Made by a program: the position numbers and the translations under genes. A model generated the notes under the pieces. That model ran no database searches, was not told the DNA's origin, and saw only the letters and a program-made list of their open reading frames with translations. From positions 1 to 32,872 of the forward strand of contig JBFHIJ010000035.1 in the NCBI GenBank assembly GCA_041596515.1: a DNA stretch of 32,872 nucleotides, in the 5' to 3' direction. Positions 30,498 to 32,872 of this stretch are shown in pieces; position 1 is the first letter of the stretch, and the number at the start of each line of letters is the position of its first letter. This stretch comes from JBFHIJ01 sp041596515. Its GTDB lineage: Bacteria; Bacteroidota; Ignavibacteria; Kapaibacteriales; UBA2268.

Positions 30498-31406
30498 ATG
30501 AACAAAGCGCAATTAGAAAAGCTATACAGAGAAAGAGATAGAGCTGTAAGAGTTTTATCAAACGACGGAAAGTTCAGAGCAGTTGGTATAAAAAATTCTA
30601 TCTCTGCACTCACTGCCCAAAAGCGTCATAATTTGCCTTACATAGCCGCCTTCTTATTAGCAAGGTCTATGTCTGCTGCTTCATCTCTAGCAATGTTTAT
30701 GAAAGGCGATGAGCGAATAATTGTGGAAGCAGAAGGCAATGGACCTGTTAGTCATGTGGTAGCAGAAGCAATTCAAGTAGGCGAAGTCAGAGGTTTTGTT
30801 TACTTAGCGAAAGATGCCGGAGAAAGGAAAATAGAAGGCATTTCCGATGCGCTGGGCTTAGGTCTTTTCAAAGTAACCAGATATGTATATAATAGTAACG
30901 AACCCGTACAGGGTGTCATTCCTTTGCAGGGTGGCGATATAGCTTCGGATTTATCATACTATTATCATCAGTCTGAGCAGATTCCTACTGCTGTAATTTT
31001 AGATGTTACTTTTGATGAAAATGGCTGGATTATGCAATCCGGAGGTCTTTTAGTTCAAGCCATGCCGGGTGCAAACGAAGAAGACAATCAGAAAATATAT
31101 GATGCACTTATCAATGTATCATCTATAGCTGAGTATTTTGATAAGGGTCTGACTCCTCTCGATATGATGAAAGAGGTTTTGCCTTTTGAATTTGAATTAG
31201 TAAAAAGCTCTCAGATAGATTTCTTTTGCAGATGCAGTAAAGAAAATTTCCTTAGTAAATTGAAAACTTTAGGTCTGGAAGAAATACAGGATATGCAAAA
31301 AGTTGGAGACAATGAGCTTAACTGCCATTACTGCAACGAAACATATACTATAGAAGAAGACGATTTTTCTAACTTAATTGCAGAATTACAAGCAAAACAG
31401 AACTAA
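30498..31406 (+). CDS. hslO: Redox-regulated chaperone Hsp33
   Basis: This cytosolic holdase is activated by oxidative stress and unfolding. The 302-residue protein has the N-terminal substrate-binding domain (about 10-190; GNGPVSHVVAE, VRGFVYL, SSQIDFFCRC boundary) and the C-terminal redox switch Cys244-x-Cys246, 29 residues, then Cys276-xx-Cys279, matching the family CxC-X27-32-CxxC zinc motif. In the reduced form the four cysteines hold zinc; disulfide formation releases it. The ATG at 30498 follows GGAAAG by about 8 nt and is preferred over the in-frame TTG at 30486. It is monocistronic as far as can be seen. Confidence 0.95.
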   Translation: MNKAQLEKLYRERDRAVRVLSNDGKFRAVGIKNSISALTAQKRHNLPYIAAFLLARSMSAASSLAMFMKGDERIIVEAEGNGPVSHVVAEAIQVGEVRGFVYLAKDAGERKIEGISDALGLGLFKVTRYVYNSNEPVQGVIPLQGGDIASDLSYYYHQSEQIPTAVILDVTFDENGWIMQSGGLLVQAMPGANEEDNQKIYDALINVSSIAEYFDKGLTPLDMMKEVLPFEFELVKSSQIDFFCRCSKENFLSKLKTLGLEEIQDMQKVGDNELNCHYCNETYTIEEDDFSNLIAELQAKQN

Positions 31407-31605
31407 ATTTGGTTTAAAGCGTATAAATTTTATCTCTATATGAATCGCAAATACAAGTCTTTATTTTGCACTGCTAAACAACAATTAAAGATTTTGTAAC
31501 TTGTTTTATTTCAAGATTTTGTTTAAACTGATTTCCGTTATTATGTACAATTAATATTCAAAACAATGTGGATTACTATGATTTTTTAAATCCACTCACT
31601 TTTGT

Positions 31606-31613
31606 ATTTTTGT
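31606..31613 (+). promoter_or_regulatory. Candidate -7 element for the P5C dehydrogenase gene
   Basis: TATTTTTG matches TAnnTTTG, 70 bp upstream of the ATG. A near-match CAATTTTG follows at 31619-31626, so the exact promoter is uncertain. Confidence 0.35.
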
Positions 31614-31683
31614 AATTCAATTTTGCAAATCATTTCGATTTAAACACATATATTTTATTCACACAAACTCAGGAGCATTTCTG

Positions 31684-32872
31684 ATGGAAAAATTTGCTAA
31701 TATGACTTACTTGGATTTTAGCAATCCTGAAATCTCTAAAGCACAAAAAGAAGCTATTGCGAAAGCTAAAGCAGAATTCGGTAAAGAATATGCTAACATC
31801 GTAAATGGCGAAAAAGTTTTTACTGACAAAAAAACGAAATCTTATAACCCTGCTAATACCGATGAATTAATCGGTACTTTTCAAAAGGGCGGCCAAAAAG
31901 ATGCTGAAACTGCAATTCAATCTGCAGCTGAAGCCTTTGAATCATGGAAATATGTAGACGCATACGAAAGAGCTCAGTATCTTTTCAAAGCAGCTGCAGT
32001 TATCAAAAGAAGAAGACTAGAAATCAACGCTTGGATGATTCTTGAAGCTGGTAAAAGCTTCTTAGAAGCTGATGCTGACACTTGCGAAGGTATCGACTTC
32101 TTAGAATTTTACGGTCGTGAAGCTATTCGTTATGCTCAACGCCAAGAAGTTACAACTTACCCCGGCGAAGATAACAATTACTTCTACGTTCCATTAGGCG
32201 TGGGACTTTGTATTCCACCTTGGAACTTCCCATTTGCTATCATGCTTGGTATCACATCTGCAGCAATTGCAGCAGGTAATACTGTAGTATTGAAGCCTTC
32301 TTCTGAAACTCCAATGATGGCTTGGTTGTTTGCTGACATCATGCACGAAGCCGGCCTTCCAAAAGGCGTATTAAACTACTTCGTTGCTTCTGGTGCTGAA
32401 GCTGGTGACTACATGGTACAACATCCAAAAACTCGTTTTATCTCTTTCACCGGTTCTATGGAAGTTGGTTTAAGAATTAATGAATTGGCTGCTAAACCAT
32501 CTCCGGGTCAAATCTGGATCAAACGTATTATCGCTGAAATGGGTGGTAAAGATACTCTTATCGTTGACTCTGAAGCAGATATGGACTTGGCAGTTGATGC
32601 AACTGTTACTTCTGCATTTGGTTTCCAAGGTCAAAAATGTTCTGCTTGCTCTAGAGTAGTAGTTGACAAAGCTATCTATGATGAATTCAACGCAAGAGTA
32701 AAAGCTGAAGTTGAAAAAATTCAAATCGGTGACCCTGCTGAAAACTTCCGCATGGGTCCTGTTATCAGTGCTTCTGCTGAAAAATCAATTATGGAATACA
32801 TCGAATGGGGTAAAGCTAACTGTACATTACTTACTGGTGGCGAAAAAGCTGAAGGTAATGGTTACTTTATCA
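31684..32872 (+). CDS. pruA: Delta-1-pyrroline-5-carboxylate dehydrogenase, 3' end outside window
   Basis: This enzyme oxidises L-glutamate gamma-semialdehyde to glutamate, the second step of proline breakdown. The frame is open from the ATG at 31684 to the window end (396 codons; the family has about 515-545, so roughly a quarter is missing). It begins MEKFANMTYLDFSNPEISKA. Aldehyde dehydrogenase motifs are PPWNFPFAI, the general base Glu285 in AEMGGKD, and the catalytic Cys319 in GFQGQKCSACSR, the form typical of P5C dehydrogenase. AGGAG lies about 8 nt upstream. Codons are more uniform than in neighbouring genes, as in a highly expressed gene. No proline dehydrogenase gene is visible in the part shown. 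Confidence 0.93.
   Translation, partial: MEKFANMTYLDFSNPEISKAQKEAIAKAKAEFGKEYANIVNGEKVFTDKKTKSYNPANTDELIGTFQKGGQKDAETAIQSAAEAFESWKYVDAYERAQYLFKAAAVIKRRRLEINAWMILEAGKSFLEADADTCEGIDFLEFYGREAIRYAQRQEVTTYPGEDNNYFYVPLGVGLCIPPWNFPFAIMLGITSAAIAAGNTVVLKPSSETPMMAWLFADIMHEAGLPKGVLNYFVASGAEAGDYMVQHPKTRFISFTGSMEVGLRINELAAKPSPGQIWIKRIIAEMGGKDTLIVDSEADMDLAVDATVTSAFGFQGQKCSACSRVVVDKAIYDEFNARVKAEVEKIQIGDPAENFRMGPVISASAEKSIMEYIEWGKANCTLLTGGEKAEGNGYFI

Noticed and set aside
32470..32724. Open frame on the minus strand within the P5C dehydrogenase gene
   Set aside because: It is antisense to a clear aldehyde dehydrogenase frame and shows no family features.

Overview
The window looks like a chromosomal segment of an AT-rich member of the Bacteroidota/Chlorobi (FCB) group. 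Three observations support this. A secreted protein ends in a type IX secretion (T9SS) sorting domain. A DUF3127 protein, typical of Bacteroidota, is present. The Bacteroidota -7 promoter element TAnnTTTG recurs upstream of many genes; the rpmB copy also has a TTG box at the right spacing. H+-type flagellar stator genes (motA/motB) next to T9SS cargo are rare in classical Bacteroidota and fit Ignavibacteria, Candidatus Kapabacteria or Rhodothermia-like lineages better. That placement is inference. No tRNA, rRNA, CRISPR array, insertion sequence or prophage was seen.

Layout. 1-1.9 kb: pdxB (vitamin B6) and a VOC-fold lipoprotein, both on the minus strand. 2.0-4.4 kb: an apparent two-gene unit for secreted proteins, one with 12 cysteines and one T9SS cargo. 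4.5-7.1 kb: purF, an unrecognised protein and a gene-poor gap. 7.1-9.4 kb: a solitary nuoF, a DUF3127 protein and rpmB. 9.4-14.1 kb: an operon for a TPR lipoprotein, MotA, MotB and a response regulator whose HD-GYP output domain has lost its HD dyad. 14.1-17.4 kb: thrS and rsgA (minus). 17.5-22.5 kb: recJ overlapping a 1113-residue Dna2-like nuclease-helicase gene. 22.6-24.1 kb: a YebC-family gene and a small secreted protein.

24.1-28.3 kb (minus) holds a seven-gene set known from anaerobes: a DUF134 regulator, a Gly/Arg-rich DUF5320 protein, two NifX/NifB-like cofactor-binding proteins, two MinD-type ATPases each carrying two [4Fe-4S] ferredoxin motifs, and a DUF89 protein. It resembles the Desulfovibrio orange-protein clusters. 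No nitrogenase genes accompany it. Its control regions carry two clean palindromes and an internal terminator-like branched hairpin, which suggests layered regulation.

28.5-32.9 kb: an exported metallophosphoesterase, a membrane-anchored coiled-coil protein (minus), hslO (Hsp33) and the first 396 codons of a delta-1-pyrroline-5-carboxylate dehydrogenase that runs off the window.

The most promising regions for new biology are the stator operon with a catalytically dead HD-GYP receiver, the recJ-Dna2-like pair, and the MinD/NifX/DUF89 cluster with its attenuator-like leader.
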